From Coprobacter secundus (GTDB lineage: Bacteria; Bacteroidota; Bacteroidia; Bacteroidales; Coprobacteraceae): DNA of 64,000 nt. Positions 63,196-64,000 of the stretch are shown here, piece by piece (the first letter of the stretch is position 1; each line of letters starts with the position of its first letter). Location: NCBI GenBank assembly GCA_000803105.1, contig JTDA01000008.1, positions 86,760 to 150,759 on the forward strand. The letters run 5' to 3'. The notes below the pieces were generated by a model. It had not been told where the DNA came from and did not search any database. It saw nothing but the letters and a program-made list of their open reading frames with translations. Both the position numbers and the translations under genes were made by a program.

Positions 63196-64000
63196 TCAAT
63201 TAAATAGTGATATTTTATATCGATTTAATATCTCATCCAAAGTATTTAATGTGTCATTACAATTCTCGGAAAGAAGTGCAAAATCTCTGACCCGTTTTAT
63301 CTCGGTTGAGACCAAGCTCTTTTCCAATTCATAGCATTCTGAATCGAAATTCGTTTCTGGAATTACTACAAGATCATGAATAATAGCATATCGTTTGTCT
63401 TTATGCGTTCTCAGTACACGCCCTCGACGCTGAATAAATTGCCTAGGATTTCCTGTGCTAGCGCAAAAGATCGCTAATTCGCTACGTGGTACATCAACAC
63501 CTTCATCCAAACATTTCATAGAAGTTAAAACATCAATATTTCCATTCGCAAAATCAGACAACATTGAATCACGGTCAGAGGATTCCGATGTAAATTGACG
63601 CACAACTATATGTGGATCAAGGTCTCTTACTATACGAGTATATTCATCAATAAGATGAAGCGTATCTTCATCATCCTTAATTCTTTCTTCCGTATCGAAA
63701 ATATCTGCGGTTTGATCATCTAATCGGTTTCCCTCTGGAACGTATACTAATGTATATTTTAAAGAACCTGTTTTGTTTAGATGTTCTTTTAATATAGCTT
63801 CAAATTCTTTTTTCTTATTTTCAGCTTTATGTATAATCTGCTTTCGTTTAAGCAAAAGTCGTTTTAGGATTTCTCGACTATCCTTATCGGTCCTATTAAT
63901 GATTTTTGCAATTTTCTTTGATAACTCAATGTACTGGCTCATTTCATCTTGAGTCAATTCCACTAGATGAGGATAATAATAATATTTACACAATGCTTTG
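63196..64000 (-). CDS. SF2 helicase, C-terminal part (5' end outside window)
   Basis: The frame is open to the window edge, so the N-terminal part is missing. The visible 268 codons hold the second RecA lobe of a DEAD/DEAH-type helicase: the linker CKYYYYPHLVELT, a segment with DSMLSDFANGNIDVLTSMKCLDEGVDVP (motif V region, shown by its ends), and motif VI GNPRQFIQRRGRVLR. The upstream part should contain Walker A and DEAH motifs and perhaps a nuclease. It is the first visible gene of a four-gene operon with the SMC-like ATPase. Confidence 0.8.
   Translation of the reverse strand, partial: KALCKYYYYPHLVELTQDEMSQYIELSKKIAKIINRTDKDSREILKRLLLKRKQIIHKAENKKKEFEAILKEHLNKTGSLKYTLVYVPEGNRLDDQTADIFDTEERIKDDEDTLHLIDEYTRIVRDLDPHIVVRQFTSESSDRDSMLSDFANGNIDVLTSMKCLDEGVDVPRSELAIFCASTGNPRQFIQRRGRVLRTHKDKRYAIIHDLVVIPETNFDSECYELEKSLVSTEIKRVRDFALLSENCNDTLNTLDEILNRYKISLFN

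Larger units (their letters stand above)
30486..64000 (+). mobile_element. Integrative mobilizable element 2 (right end outside window), with a 20.8-kb insertion
   Basis: Core genes in order are four-HTH zinc protein, integrase (split), two-TM protein, small HTH, DUF3987 protein, TOPRIM/zinc protein, MobC and relaxase. This matches element 1 for the first four. A GIY-YIG-like gene and a helicase-SMC operon appear to be cargo. The right attachment core was not found inside the window. Confidence 0.7.

Noticed and set aside
1..64000. CRISPR array, tRNA or rRNA genes
   Set aside because: No regularly spaced short repeats, cloverleaf-like segments or rRNA signatures were recognised on either strand by reading; the mnmE attachment site is protein-coding, not tRNA.

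Overview
The window is a stretch of Bacteroidales (Bacteroidota) chromosome. The evidence is the housekeeping block miaA, pepT, mnmE, promoter boxes of the Bacteroides type (TAnnTTTG), weak or absent Shine-Dalgarno sequences, and mobile-element families (DUF3408, two-HTH modules, tyrosine recombinases without the first catalytic arginine) typical of that order. The species cannot be told from the sequence alone. No rRNA, tRNA or CRISPR array was seen.

Layout. (1) 1-5726 is core chromosome: the end of a GLUG-repeat surface protein, miaA, pepT, a membrane-anchored DNA/RNA non-specific endonuclease, and mnmE. (2) 5712-30500 is integrative element 1, inserted at the last codons of mnmE. A 15-bp near-repeat reading Cys-Ile-Gly-Lys-stop lies at both ends. 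The element carries a four-HTH zinc protein, a complete integrase, a two-TM protein, an excisionase-like HTH, a RepA-like ATPase, about 1.4 kb of structured non-coding DNA, and a defence block: a nuclease plus helical partner pair, RhuM, AbiH, HsdR, an OLD-type ATPase-TOPRIM, HsdS, HsdM, an AlbA_2 protein, an XRE regulator, and two metallophosphoesterases. It has no relaxase. (3) From 30486 to beyond the window is element 2, related to element 1 in its left-hand genes, with a DUF3987 protein, a TOPRIM/zinc protein, MobC, a relaxase and, at the far end, an operon of SF2 helicase, small protein, SMC-like ATPase and a 189-aa protein. (4) The integrase of element 2 is cut by a 20.8-kb insertion (about 32684-53511). 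Removing it precisely would rebuild a 368-aa integrase in frame. The insertion carries a GHKL-ATPase/nuclease, a DUF262-HEPN pair, a helicase-methylase restriction system, its own recombinase and mobilization genes, a NACHT-TOPRIM fusion and two tandem recombinases.

The window is therefore a nested defence island: an element inside an element, next to a third element sharing the mnmE attachment site. The observations most worth testing are these. A 179-bp segment bounded by perfect 17-bp inverted repeats and containing one promoter box that points away from the restriction operon looks like a phase-variation switch. A NACHT ATPase carries an OLD-like TOPRIM C-terminus. A nuclease/helical pair, a GHKL-DUF262-HEPN group and a helicase-SMC operon are candidate defence systems I cannot match with confidence to named ones. 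Elements 1 and 2 each carry their own repeated promoter-operator before int and before the excisionase-like gene.
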